Counted from the first letter of the stretch, positions 25,038 through 32,787 are shown. The stretch: 64,000 bases of DNA from Flavobacterium defluvii (GCF_900129555.1 NZ_FQWC01000004.1:248001-312000), one strand, 5' to 3'. The notes: a model not told the origin generated them from the sequence alone. Numbers and translations are program-made.

Positions 25038-25535
25038 TTAATTAGCTCTTTGAAATTGGTAAGTCACATCTTTTACTTGTCCGCCAACATTAATGTTGTC
25101 AATTAACTGAAAAGAGCTCTCAGTCACACCTGCAACTTTAAGTAAATAACCTTCTCTTACTTTTTTAGCTTTTTCACCGGCATCAAGAATTTTAAGAATA
25201 AACATTCCCTGATTGTTGATACTCCATACAATTGGTGAAGAAAATGAAGTACAGCTTGGCGATGTTAAAGCCATATTTCCTTTATTATTATTTGAAATAA
25301 AACTCCAGGTACTACCAATAAAACATTTTGAATCGGCAAGATCAAATGAATTTACTTTAATATAATCAGAACCCGGATAAGTTACATTTGTAAGCACCCA
25401 GTTTCCTTTAATAGCAACCTGAGTTGGTCTGTCAAGCTTTTTTGAAAGCGTTGTGTCTGTTGAAGCTGTGGACGAAGCAGATTTACACGCAAAAAACATA
25501 GCGGCAATCATACATATTAAGATACTCTTCTTCAT
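25038..25535 (-). CDS. Lipocalin-like lipoprotein
   Basis: A 165-residue lipoprotein from the ATG at 25533-25535. An upstream in-frame TTG at 25542-25544 would add three residues, but the ATG gives the usual MKK signal start. Lipobox Cys17 (FFAC). The body is beta-rich and begins GNWVLTNVTYPG, as in small lipocalin-like proteins of Flavobacteria; two Cys (SKCFIG, SPSC) may form a disulfide. Ligand unknown. First gene of an operon with the OmpA-family lipoprotein. A minus-strand -7 element TATATTTG lies about 50 bases upstream (plus 25588-25595). Confidence 0.75.
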   Translation of the reverse strand: MKKSILICMIAAMFFACKSASSTASTDTTLSKKLDRPTQVAIKGNWVLTNVTYPGSDYIKVNSFDLADSKCFIGSTWSFISNNNKGNMALTSPSCTSFSSPIVWSINNQGMFILKILDAGEKAKKVREGYLLKVAGVTESSFQLIDNINVGGQVKDVTYQFQRAN

Positions 25536-25587
25536 TTTATACAATTTTTTAAATTATTATTTTGCTTTTTTAACAATTATTGTACCA

Positions 25588-25595
25588 CAAATATA
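25588..25595 (-). promoter_or_regulatory. -7 element of the lipocalin-OmpA operon
   Basis: Exact minus-strand TATATTTG. A -33 TTG at the normal distance is not obvious; the nearest is 13 bases away (plus CAA 25609-25611). Confidence 0.45.
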
Positions 25596-25738
25596 CGATT
25601 CATTCAGACAAGTTATGTTTTAGAATCTATTTATTTTCTTTCAAAATTAACATTTGCGACAATTTGTCACTCTTTTAAAAATGGTATTTTATTTGAAAGA
25701 ATGAAAATCATCAAGTTAAATTCAAAAAATAAAAAAAT

Positions 25739-27622
25739 ATGACAACAGGTAAAATTAATGTTTCAGTAGAAAACATCTTTCCCTTAATCAAAAAGTTCTT
25801 ATACAGCGATCATGAAATCTTTTTGCGCGAGCTGGTTTCAAACGGAACTGATGCTACTTTAAAGTTAAAACACCTTATTAGTATTGGTGAAGCTAAAGTT
25901 GAATATGGAAATCCTATTATTGAAGTTAAAGTTGATAAAGAAGGAAAAAAAATCCATATTATCGACCAGGGTTTAGGTATGACGGCCGATGAAGTAGAAA
26001 AATACATTAACCAGGTTGCTTTTTCCGGTGCTGAGGAGTTTTTGGACAAATACAAAGATTCTGCTAAGGATTCTGGAATTATTGGACACTTTGGTCTTGG
26101 TTTCTATTCTGCTTTTATGGTTGCAGAAAAAGTAGAAATCATTACTAAATCATACAAAGATGAACCTGCAGCTCACTGGACTTGTGACGGAAGCCCTGAA
26201 TTTACTTTAGAACCGGCTGACAAAACTTCACGTGGTACAGAAATTATCCTTCATATTGCCGAGGATTCTCTTGAATTCCTGGATGATTCTAAAATCGCTG
26301 GTTTATTAAACAAATACAATAAGTTTATGCCTATTCCGATTAAATTCGGAACCAGAACAGAAACACTTCCTAAACCGGAAGATGCTCCTGAAGATTATGT
26401 TAATGAAACTGTCGAAACTGACAATATCATTAACAACCCAAATCCGGCGTGGACAAAACAGCCTTCTGAATTATCTGATGAAGATTATAAAAATTTCTAC
26501 AGAGAATTGTATCCAATGCAATTCGAAGAGCCATTGTTCAACATTCACTTAAATGTAGACTATCCGTTTAACTTAACTGGTATTTTGTATTTCCCAAAAC
26601 TGGGTACCGATATGCAAATCCAGAAAGATAAAATTCAATTGTATCAAAATCAGGTTTACGTTACTGATAACGTAGAAGGAATTGTACCCGAATTTTTGAC
26701 AATGTTAAAAGGTGTTATCGATTCACCGGATATTCCATTAAACGTTTCTCGTTCAGGTTTACAAGCTGACGGAGCTGTTAAGAAAATTTCTAACTACATT
26801 ACCCGTAAAGTAGCTGACAAATTAAAAGCTTTATTCAACGAAAACCGTGCAGATTTTGAAGCAAAATGGAACGATATTAAAATCGTCTTAGAATACGGAA
26901 TGCTTTCTGAAGAGAAATTCTATGAAAAAGCGGGTGCATTTGTTTTATACCCAACTGTAGATGATACTTACTTCACTTTAGATGAATTAAAAGAAAAACT
27001 AAAAGAAAACCAAACTGACAAAGATGGTAAATTAGTTATTCTTTATGCAGGAAATAAAGATGCACAACACTCTTACATTCAGGCAGCAAAAGATAAAGGT
27101 TACGAAGTATTGCTTTTAGATTCTCCAATTATCTCACATTTAATTCAGAAAATCGAAAACGATAATAAAGATCTGACTTTTGTTCGTGTAGATTCTGATC
27201 ATATTGACAATTTAATCAAAAAAGAAGAAAATGCGATTTCTAAATTATCTGAGGAAGAAAAAGCGACTTTAAAAACTTCTTTAGAAGCATACATTCCAAA
27301 AGCATATAGCGTTCAATTAGAAGCTATGGATTCTCAGGCAGCTCCGTTTATCATTACGCAGCCAGAATTTATGCGTAGAATGAAAGAAATGAGCCAGACA
27401 GGCGGAGGCGGAATGTTCGGAATGGGAAATATGCCGGAAATGTACAATTTGGTTGTAAATACAAATTCGGATTTGGCATCAAGCATTCTAAATACTGAAG
27501 ATAAAACACATCAGGAACATTTAGTAAAACAAGCATTAGATTTGGCTAAATTATCTCAAAACCTACTAAAAGGAGAAGCATTAACTGCCTTTGTAAAAAG
27601 AAGTTTTGAAATGATTAAATAA
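25739..27622 (+). CDS. htpG: Chaperone HtpG (Hsp90)
   Basis: Bacterial Hsp90, a homodimeric ATP-driven chaperone. At 627 residues it has normal length. The GHKL ATPase domain shows RELVSNGTDAT (Glu31, Asn35, Asp38), DQGLGM and GHFGLGFYSAF. The middle domain has NVSRSGLQAD with the catalytic-loop Arg, and the dimerisation domain follows. Near the C-terminus (about 550-565) a Gly/Met stretch (GGGGMFGMGNM) resembles the equivalent loop in other Bacteroidota. Single-gene unit with a strong terminator. The 11-base palindrome GACAATTTGTC at 25658-25668 lies 70 bases upstream. Confidence 0.97.
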   Translation: MTTGKINVSVENIFPLIKKFLYSDHEIFLRELVSNGTDATLKLKHLISIGEAKVEYGNPIIEVKVDKEGKKIHIIDQGLGMTADEVEKYINQVAFSGAEEFLDKYKDSAKDSGIIGHFGLGFYSAFMVAEKVEIITKSYKDEPAAHWTCDGSPEFTLEPADKTSRGTEIILHIAEDSLEFLDDSKIAGLLNKYNKFMPIPIKFGTRTETLPKPEDAPEDYVNETVETDNIINNPNPAWTKQPSELSDEDYKNFYRELYPMQFEEPLFNIHLNVDYPFNLTGILYFPKLGTDMQIQKDKIQLYQNQVYVTDNVEGIVPEFLTMLKGVIDSPDIPLNVSRSGLQADGAVKKISNYITRKVADKLKALFNENRADFEAKWNDIKIVLEYGMLSEEKFYEKAGAFVLYPTVDDTYFTLDELKEKLKENQTDKDGKLVILYAGNKDAQHSYIQAAKDKGYEVLLLDSPIISHLIQKIENDNKDLTFVRVDSDHIDNLIKKEENAISKLSEEEKATLKTSLEAYIPKAYSVQLEAMDSQAAPFIITQPEFMRRMKEMSQTGGGGMFGMGNMPEMYNLVVNTNSDLASSILNTEDKTHQEHLVKQALDLAKLSQNLLKGEALTAFVKRSFEMIK

Positions 27623-27646
27623 AAATCTTTCATAAGAATATCTTTA

Positions 27647-27676
27647 AAATCCTGCAGATTAATTTCTGCAGGATTT
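27647..27676 (+). terminator. Terminator of htpG
   Basis: A perfect 12-bp stem AAATCCTGCAGA / TCTGCAGGATTT with a 6-base loop and a following T-run, 25 bases after the stop codon. Confidence 0.9.
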
Positions 27677-27730
27677 TTTTATATTGATTTAATAAATTAA
27701 AAAGAAATTGCAAATGCAGAAATTTCAGGA

Positions 27731-27762
27731 TTGTTTATGAATTATTTTTTTTCTTACATTTG
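27731..27762 (+). promoter_or_regulatory. Promoter of the 272-residue lipoprotein gene
   Basis: TTG at 27731-27733 and TACATTTG at 27755-27762 with a 21-base spacer, 35 bases before the start codon. Confidence 0.6.
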
Positions 27763-27797
27763 AATGCCTTTTAATCTAATCTTAAACAAAAACCAAT

Positions 27798-28616
27798 ATG
27801 AAAAAAACTGTTATTTTAATTTCAGCAATCTGCGCTTCTGCACTTATGTATGTATCATGTTCAAGTGACGAAGTTGTTAACCAGGCAGACACAACAGCTG
27901 TTAGTGCTTCGGTTGTAATCGATGCCGTAAACGAAATGGACGTTAAAACCGGATTAACGGTAACAAACTCAAATCCTGCTGCAAAACCATCTGAAACTTC
28001 GCCTGCTGTCTGTGCCAATATTACTGTTGAAACTCCAAACGGAACTGCTTATCCAAAAGTATTTACTGTAGATTATGGTACAGGATGTGCTGTTAATCAA
28101 ATTACAAGAAAAGGAAAATTAAAAATTACGCTTTCGGGCCCGGTTACTACAACTGGAAGCAAAATGACAATCGAGAGAATAGATTACTATATTAATGGCC
28201 TTAAACTGGAAGGCACTATTGAATACACAAATACTACAACTGTTGCAACTGTTCCGCAGTGGACAAGAAAAGTCACAAACGGAAAATTTACAGATTTACT
28301 TGGAAGAGTTTTCACAAACTCAGGAACAATTACAGTAAAACAAACTGCAGGTGTCGACACTCCATATGTTTTAGATGATAATATTTATGAAATGCCAGAA
28401 GGAAATCATACTGTAACTTCTGAAAAAGGCGGAAGTTTAACACTTACAATACAAGAAACTTTAGTTAAAAAATATTCTTGTGAATATATCTCTAAAGGAA
28501 AATTAAAAATTCAGGGAGGCTATTTAAACGGTGTTGTAGATTACGGAAACAACGACTGCGACACTAAATATACTTACACTCACGAAAATGGAGCAACTTA
28601 CACTTTAGCTATGTAA
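27798..28616 (+). CDS. Lipoprotein of unknown function with repeated strand motif
   Basis: A 272-residue lipoprotein with signal peptide and lipobox Cys21 (YVSC). I do not recognise a named family with certainty. The mature part is beta-rich and Thr-rich, with four Cys after the lipobox. The segment RKGKLKITLSG (about 110-120) is echoed near the end by SKGKLKIQGGYLNG, suggesting two similar halves, perhaps a two-lobed beta structure. It has its own promoter and terminator, so it is probably a single-gene unit. It is likely at the cell surface or outer membrane, from the lipobox alone. Confidence 0.7.
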   Translation: MKKTVILISAICASALMYVSCSSDEVVNQADTTAVSASVVIDAVNEMDVKTGLTVTNSNPAAKPSETSPAVCANITVETPNGTAYPKVFTVDYGTGCAVNQITRKGKLKITLSGPVTTTGSKMTIERIDYYINGLKLEGTIEYTNTTTVATVPQWTRKVTNGKFTDLLGRVFTNSGTITVKQTAGVDTPYVLDDNIYEMPEGNHTVTSEKGGSLTLTIQETLVKKYSCEYISKGKLKIQGGYLNGVVDYGNNDCDTKYTYTHENGATYTLAM

Positions 28617-28642
28617 TTGATTCATTTTTAAAAAAATATATC

Positions 28643-28670
28643 AATCCCAATTTAGAAATAGATTGGGATT
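28643..28670 (+). terminator. Terminator after the 272-residue lipoprotein gene
   Basis: A 9-bp stem AATCCCAAT / ATTGGGATT with a T-run following, 27 bases after the stop codon. Confidence 0.85.
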
Positions 28671-28751
28671 TTTATTTTTCATAAAAATTAAACAACGGCA
28701 TATTTACATTCAAACTATTTTCTTTATTTTGCACCAAAATCCAATAAACTA

Positions 28752-29489
28752 ATGAAAAAATCAATTATTGCCTTTGTTACACTTGCAGTACTTGCATCGT
28801 GCAGCAAAAAAGAATCTGCTCCAGATAACTTACACCTTACCGGAAATATAAAAGGTTTAAAAACCGGAACTTTATATATTCAAAGAATTGTTGACACATC
28901 GCTTGTAGCAATCGACAGTATTAAAATTGATGGAAATGCAGCCTTTGAAAGAGATATTAAATTAGAATCTCCGGAAATGCTTTATTTATTCCTTGATCGC
29001 GGAGTAACGAATTCTTTAGACAATAATATTTTATTTTTTGCTGAACCCGGAAACATCAATATTGAAACTAATCTTGATAATTTTATTTCAAGCGCTAAAA
29101 TCACCGGATCTAAAAATCAGGAATTATACGAAGAATATAAAAAGGTAAATTCTCGTTTTATCGATGAAAACCTGTCAATGGTAGAAGCAAGATTTAAAGC
29201 TATAAAAAGACAAGACCAAAAAGCTATTGACAGCATCGATGCAAAACAACAGTCAAATATTAAAAGAAAATACCTGTACGCTACAAACTTTGCCATAAAC
29301 AATAAAGATCACGAAGTATCGCCTTATATTGCTTTAGCAGAGATTTATGACATCAACATCAAATTCTTGGATACGATTCAGAAATCAATGACTCCAAAAG
29401 TAGCACAGTCTCTTTATGGAAAAAAGCTTACCAAATATGTAGCTGACATTAAAAAAGAAGAACAAAAAGCTCCAGCAGCTGCACAATAA
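28752..29489 (+). CDS. DUF4369 domain lipoprotein
   Basis: A 245-residue lipoprotein with lipobox Cys17 (LASC). The N-terminal half (about 27-120) fits the DUF4369 pattern: LHLTGNIKGLKTGTLYIQR, then a FFAEPGNINIE strand. That domain usually precedes a TlpA-like thioredoxin domain in Bacteroidota, but here no CxxC or thioredoxin fold follows. The C-terminal half is helical and charged (Lys/Glu/Gln-rich). The function of the stand-alone form is unknown. A bidirectional terminator follows the stop codon. Confidence 0.8.
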   Translation: MKKSIIAFVTLAVLASCSKKESAPDNLHLTGNIKGLKTGTLYIQRIVDTSLVAIDSIKIDGNAAFERDIKLESPEMLYLFLDRGVTNSLDNNILFFAEPGNINIETNLDNFISSAKITGSKNQELYEEYKKVNSRFIDENLSMVEARFKAIKRQDQKAIDSIDAKQQSNIKRKYLYATNFAINNKDHEVSPYIALAEIYDINIKFLDTIQKSMTPKVAQSLYGKKLTKYVADIKKEEQKAPAAAQ

Positions 29490-29496
29490 AACTAAA

Positions 29497-29521
29497 AACG
29501 CCCTGAAATTTTCAGGGCGTT
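29497..29521. terminator. Bidirectional terminator
   Basis: Stem AACGCCCTGA / TCAGGGCGTT with a short loop, A-rich left and T8 right, between the convergent DUF4369 and DUF5362-like genes. Confidence 0.9.
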
Positions 29522-29543
29522 TTTTTTATCTTAAAACTTATTT

Positions 29544-29996
29544 CTATCTTCCGAAAAGAGCTCCTAAAACTCCAAAAACTATAGCAAGTCCATAAAATGC
29601 AAGCATTATAATCATCAAAATTCCGATGAATTTATAATGTGATTTTAAATAACTAAATGATGAAGTTAATGCTTCTGAATCATTTTCTCTAAATGCTTTT
29701 TTTCCGTTTGAAGCGAACTTAAATAAATAATAAACCGGGAAGAAATAAAGCCCCGCTAGTAATAAGTAAATAAAGCTAAAAATTGCCCCAACAGAGCCTC
29801 CTCCAAATCCAGGCATCGTACTTCCCATTGTAGAGAAAATTGCTCCGGCAAAAATTGCTATAAGCACTAAAAAAGCAATTCCAACAAAACCAATGATTGC
29901 AATAAAATAAGCCCATTTTACGGTTTCCTTTAAAAAGTCTTTTGCAGTTGAATCGAGATGCAGCTCAAATTTTTCAAATACTGAAGTTTCTTCCAT
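29544..29996 (-). CDS. Small membrane protein, DUF5362-like
   Basis: A 150-residue protein with a short cytosolic N-terminus (FELHLDSTAKDFLKE), three or four hydrophobic helices (about 29-56, 68-97, 122-148) and a Gly-rich loop (GSTMPGFGGGS) between the first two. It resembles Bacteroidota proteins annotated DUF5362, of unknown function. Start ATG clear. Upstream it is separated from the tRNA genes by a heptamer repeat, so it is its own unit. Confidence 0.65.
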   Translation of the reverse strand: MEETSVFEKFELHLDSTAKDFLKETVKWAYFIAIIGFVGIAFLVLIAIFAGAIFSTMGSTMPGFGGGSVGAIFSFIYLLLAGLYFFPVYYLFKFASNGKKAFRENDSEALTSSFSYLKSHYKFIGILMIIMLAFYGLAIVFGVLGALFGR

Positions 29997-30102
29997 TTTT
30001 TATGTTTTTGGTTAAGAAACAAACATAAGAATTAAAATTTTAAATTTTAAAATCCCAAGTTTGAAATTCCATTCAATCAAAATATAGCAATACATTCATT
30101 CG

Positions 30103-30137
30103 AAACTTGAAACCTGAAACCTGAAACTTGAAATCTG
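30103..30137. repeat. Tandem heptamer repeat AAACYTG x5
   Basis: Five consecutive 7-base units: AAACTTG, AAACCTG, AAACCTG, AAACTTG, AAATCTG. A partial inverted counterpart (CAAGTTTGAAATTCC) lies at 30056-30070. The same words build the inverted repeat at 44-97. It lies between the DUF5362-like gene and the tRNA terminator. Confidence 0.8.
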
Positions 30138-30174
30138 GAATTTTAAAAAAATTAGGATTTATTCCAAATAAAAA

Positions 30175-30198
30175 AACCACCACATTTCTGTGATGGTT
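30175..30198 (-). terminator. Terminator of tRNA-Thr copy 2 (left)
   Basis: Minus-strand stem AACCATCACA / TGTGGTGGTT with one G-U pair, loop GAAA, followed by a T-run. It begins 6 bases after the tRNA 3' end. Confidence 0.85.
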
Positions 30199-30203
30199 TT
30201 TTG

Positions 30204-30277
30204 AGCCGATAGAGGGACTCGAACCCACGACCTGCTGATTACAAATCAGCTGCTCTAGCCAGCTGAGCTACATCGGC
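30204..30277 (-). tRNA. tRNA-Thr (anticodon TGT), left copy
   Basis: A 74-base cloverleaf on the minus strand. The acceptor arm is GCCGATG paired with TATCGGC plus a discriminator T; the D-arm starts TAGCTCAGC; the anticodon stem is GCTGA / TCAGC around loop TTTGTAA, giving anticodon TGT (threonine); the T-arm contains GGTTCGAGTCC. CCA is not encoded. It is identical in sequence to the copy at 30385-30458 and has its own promoter and terminator. Confidence 0.96.
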
Positions 30278-30290
30278 GTTATTTCGGGTG

Positions 30291-30320
30291 CAAAGATAAA
30301 ATTGTTTTTTAATATTCCAA
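30291..30320 (-). promoter_or_regulatory. Promoter of left tRNA-Thr
   Basis: Minus-strand TATCTTTG (plus CAAAGATA 30291-30298) and TTG (CAA 30318-30320) with a 19-base spacer, followed by GCACCCG, 13 bases from the tRNA 5' end. Confidence 0.7.
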
Positions 30321-30353
30321 AAATAATTTCACACCTCTCTCTATAATTAAAAA

Positions 30354-30377
30354 AACCACCACATTTCTGTGATGGTT
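30354..30377 (-). terminator. Terminator of right tRNA-Thr
   Basis: Same hairpin as at 30175-30198: AACCATCACA / TGTGGTGGTT on the minus strand with a T-run, 7 bases after the tRNA 3' end. Confidence 0.85.
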
Positions 30378-30384
30378 TCCGTTG

Positions 30385-30458
30385 AGCCGATAGAGGGACT
30401 CGAACCCACGACCTGCTGATTACAAATCAGCTGCTCTAGCCAGCTGAGCTACATCGGC
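30385..30458 (-). tRNA. tRNA-Thr (anticodon TGT), right copy
   Basis: A 74-base cloverleaf identical to the copy at 30204-30277, with anticodon TGT in the loop TTTGTAA. Offset between copies is 181 bases, and promoter and terminator are repeated with each, so a whole transcription unit appears duplicated. Confidence 0.96.
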
Positions 30459-30471
30459 GTCATTACGGGTG

Positions 30472-30501
30472 CAAATATAAAGCGGTTTTTCAATTTCCCA
30501 A
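30472..30501 (-). promoter_or_regulatory. Promoter of right tRNA-Thr
   Basis: Minus-strand TATATTTG (plus CAAATATA 30472-30479) and TTG (CAA 30499-30501) with a 19-base spacer, followed by GCACCCG as in the left copy. Confidence 0.7.
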
Positions 30502-30534
30502 AATAAATTTGCACTTTTTTACACTTTTTTTTGC

Positions 30535-30801
30535 TTAAAGCGCGTTGATTTTTTCAATCAATTGATTAGCAGTTTGTTCTAATTCAACATTGATTTGTTT
30601 GAAATGTGCTTTTTTATTTTCAACGTTTTTTGCGTTCACTTTTGTAATCAAAGTATCAAATGCAGCGATAGCTTCATCGATTAAAGCATTCGTTTCCGGA
30701 GTAGGATTTCCTGTTGTAGACATCTCAAACAAGTAAACTGCCTCAATAATATCTCCTAATACAAAATTGATGTCTTTCTTTAAATTCTTAACGTTTGCCA
30801 T
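30535..30801 (-). CDS. Small helical protein of unknown function
   Basis: An 88-residue protein from the ATG at 30799-30801 (MANVKNLKKDINFVLGDI). A longer frame opening at a TTG at 30829-30831 is rejected because that TTG lies inside the -7 element. The protein is predicted by eye to be an alpha-helical bundle: long amphipathic stretches rich in Asn, Glu, Lys and Ala, no Cys, no signal peptide. I do not recognise it beyond Flavobacteria-type hypothetical proteins. Upstream lies the minus-strand promoter element TACTTTTG (plus CAAAAGTA 30829-30836). Confidence 0.75.
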   Translation of the reverse strand: MANVKNLKKDINFVLGDIIEAVYLFEMSTTGNPTPETNALIDEAIAAFDTLITKVNAKNVENKKAHFKQINVELEQTANQLIEKINAL

Positions 30802-30828
30802 TTTTATTATAATTTTAATTTGCGTTTG

Positions 30829-30836
30829 CAAAAGTA
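30829..30836 (-). promoter_or_regulatory. -7 element of the 88-residue protein gene
   Basis: Exact minus-strand TACTTTTG, 27 bases before the start codon. It shows that the true start is the ATG at 30801. Confidence 0.5.
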
Positions 30837-30858
30837 CACATAATCTTTAGATTAAGTG

Positions 30859-31830
30859 CTATGAAATGTAAATTTCTAAAATTGAAGCTTTTCCAGTTAA
30901 ATTAAATGCATTTATCGCAGCAGGAACTAAAACTGTATCACCTTTAATGTAAGTGTGTTTGAATCCGTCATATTCGATTTCGAAGCTTCCTTCGATACAC
31001 ATATAAACCGTAAATGTTTCACCATTTTTCGAAACCTCAACCTTATCTTCTAACGGAATAAAATTTGTCGTAAAATAAGGACAATCTACAACTACATTTG
31101 AAGTATTGGCTTTTGAATCGTATTTTTTCTGAGTATCAACTTTATTGTAGTTTATCGCATCAAGTGCTAAATCTACATGTAATTCTCTTTTGTTTCCCTG
31201 CGCATCTACGCGATCAAAATCGTAAAGACGGTATGTAATATCAGATGTCTGCTGAATTTCGGCAACAACAAGTCCTGCTCCAATTGCATGAACGGTTCCT
31301 GTTTCTAAAAAGAAAACGTCTCCTGCTTTTGCTTTTACATCATCAAGAATAGAAACTAAAGTATTGTCATGCAAATGTTTCAAATATTCTTCTTTACTTG
31401 AATTTTCTTTAAAACCAACAATAATTCTGGAATCTGTATCGGCCTGCATTACGTACCACATTTCGGTTTTTCCGAATGAGTTATGGCGTTCTTTTGCTAA
31501 TTTATCGTTTGGATGAACCTGAATCGAAAGGTCTTCTCTTGCATCAAGATATTTAAAAAGCAACGGAAATTGTTTACCGAAACGCTCGTAAACCCTTGTT
31601 CCAAGAATTTCATTTGGTGTTTCATTAATAAGATCCATTAATGATTTTCCCTTTAGTTCTCCGTTGGCAACAGTACTTACATCACCTTCTACGGTAGACA
31701 ATTCCCAGCTTTCGCCGGTAATTTTAGAAGTAATTGGTTTATTTAATAATGTTTTTAGTTTTTCTCCACCCCAAATTCTTTCTTTCAGGATTGGCTCAAA
31801 TTGAAGCGGATATAATTTTTCTGGTTTCAT
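30859..31830 (-). CDS. manA: Mannose-6-phosphate isomerase, class I
   Basis: Interconverts mannose-6-phosphate and fructose-6-phosphate, supplying GDP-mannose and related sugars for surface glycans. The 323-residue cupin protein has zinc ligands Gln104 and His106 (SIQVHPND), Glu123 (TEMWYV) and His181 (ETGTVHAIGAG). It is of the short bacterial type, without the helical insert of the longer class. It lies 63 bases downstream of bcp on the same strand and may be read from the idi operon or alone. Confidence 0.93.
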   Translation of the reverse strand: MKPEKLYPLQFEPILKERIWGGEKLKTLLNKPITSKITGESWELSTVEGDVSTVANGELKGKSLMDLINETPNEILGTRVYERFGKQFPLLFKYLDAREDLSIQVHPNDKLAKERHNSFGKTEMWYVMQADTDSRIIVGFKENSSKEEYLKHLHDNTLVSILDDVKAKAGDVFFLETGTVHAIGAGLVVAEIQQTSDITYRLYDFDRVDAQGNKRELHVDLALDAINYNKVDTQKKYDSKANTSNVVVDCPYFTTNFIPLEDKVEVSKNGETFTVYMCIEGSFEIEYDGFKHTYIKGDTVLVPAAINAFNLTGKASILEIYIS

Positions 31831-31893
31831 AATTTCTAAATTTCGGCTAATATCTATATTAATTAAACAATGATGTAATACTATTTTCTAAAT

Positions 31894-32352
31894 CTACAAT
31901 ACTAATTCTTTTATTATTTCCAGTGCTTTCGGAATATGTTTTGCGGCATTCATACTATCAAATATATAAATAACAACTCCGTTTCTGTCAATAATATAAG
32001 TTACTCTTCCCGGTAAAAGCCCGAAAAGGTTATTTTTTACACCAAAAAGATGTCTCAATTTTTTATCCTGATCCGAAAGTAAAATGAATGGCAGTTTGTG
32101 TTTATTGGCAAATTTATGATGCGATTTTACACTATCAGCACTTACACCAATTACTTCTGCGCCTAAATCTTTAAAATCTTCATACTGATCTCTAAAACTA
32201 CAGGCTTCTGTTGTGCAGCCTGGTGTATTATCTTTTGGGTAAAAATAAATCACCAGAGGTTTCCGTCCCAAAAAATTTTGGCTTTCAAAAACTTCTCCGT
32301 GATTATCTTTTGCAGTAAAATTCGGAACTATATCTCCTATTTTTAATGACAT
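31894..32352 (-). CDS. bcp: Thioredoxin-dependent peroxiredoxin, BCP type
   Basis: A 152-residue cytosolic peroxiredoxin that reduces peroxides using thioredoxin. The peroxidatic Cys46 lies in TPGCTTEAC and Cys51 is the likely resolving Cys, the BCP arrangement. Active-site Thr and Arg (FRDQ) are present. Length normal. It starts 3 bases after the pterin synthase-like gene and is third in the idi-PTPS-bcp group. Confidence 0.93.
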   Translation of the reverse strand: MSLKIGDIVPNFTAKDNHGEVFESQNFLGRKPLVIYFYPKDNTPGCTTEACSFRDQYEDFKDLGAEVIGVSADSVKSHHKFANKHKLPFILLSDQDKKLRHLFGVKNNLFGLLPGRVTYIIDRNGVVIYIFDSMNAAKHIPKALEIIKELVL

Positions 32353-32355
32353 TTA

Positions 32356-32766
32356 TTATTCTCCTTTATAAGTTACAAAATTGCGGTCTGTTTCATAAAG
32401 CACGACTTCTAAATCAAAATCGGGCTGAATTCTTTTTCTAATTTTATTCCATATCACAACAGCAATATTTTCTGCAGTTGGATTCAAATCCTGAAATTCC
32501 GGAACATCCAGATTCAGGTTTTTGTGATCAAACGGAATTTCTACTTCTTCAAGTATAATATCCGCTAATACTTTCACATCTAAAACAAAACCAGTTTCCG
32601 GGTCAATTTTTCCTGTAACACTTACTGTTAAACCATAATTATGACCATGAAAATTAGGATTGTTGCATTTTCCAAAAACGGCATTGTTTTTTTCTAATGA
32701 CCAGTCCTTCCTATGCAGTCGATGTGCAGCATTAAAATGTGCTTTTCTTGATATGGTTACTCTCAT
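32356..32766 (-). CDS. 6-pyruvoyl-tetrahydropterin synthase/QueD family protein
   Basis: A 136-residue T-fold enzyme acting on dihydroneopterin triphosphate. Zinc ligands are His15 (FNAAHRL), His40 and His42 (FHGHNYGL). The catalytic Cys34 is in CNNPNFHGH, a Cys-x5-HGH spacing as in true 6-pyruvoyl-tetrahydropterin synthases, rather than the Cys-x3-HGH of QueD. The later DHKNLN supplies the second His of the triad. So it may make tetrahydropterin rather than a queuosine precursor; both remain possible. It sits between idi (21 bases) and bcp (3 bases). Confidence 0.88.
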   Translation of the reverse strand: MRVTISRKAHFNAAHRLHRKDWSLEKNNAVFGKCNNPNFHGHNYGLTVSVTGKIDPETGFVLDVKVLADIILEEVEIPFDHKNLNLDVPEFQDLNPTAENIAVVIWNKIRKRIQPDFDLEVVLYETDRNFVTYKGE

Positions 32767-32787
32767 CTAGGTCTTTGGTTAGTTTGG

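Noticed and set aside
30103..30137. CRISPR-like tandem repeats
   Set aside because: Units are 7 bases with no spacers and no cas genes nearby.
30802..30831. Longer form of the 88-residue protein starting at a TTG
   Set aside because: The TTG is part of the -7 promoter element, so it would not be in the transcript.
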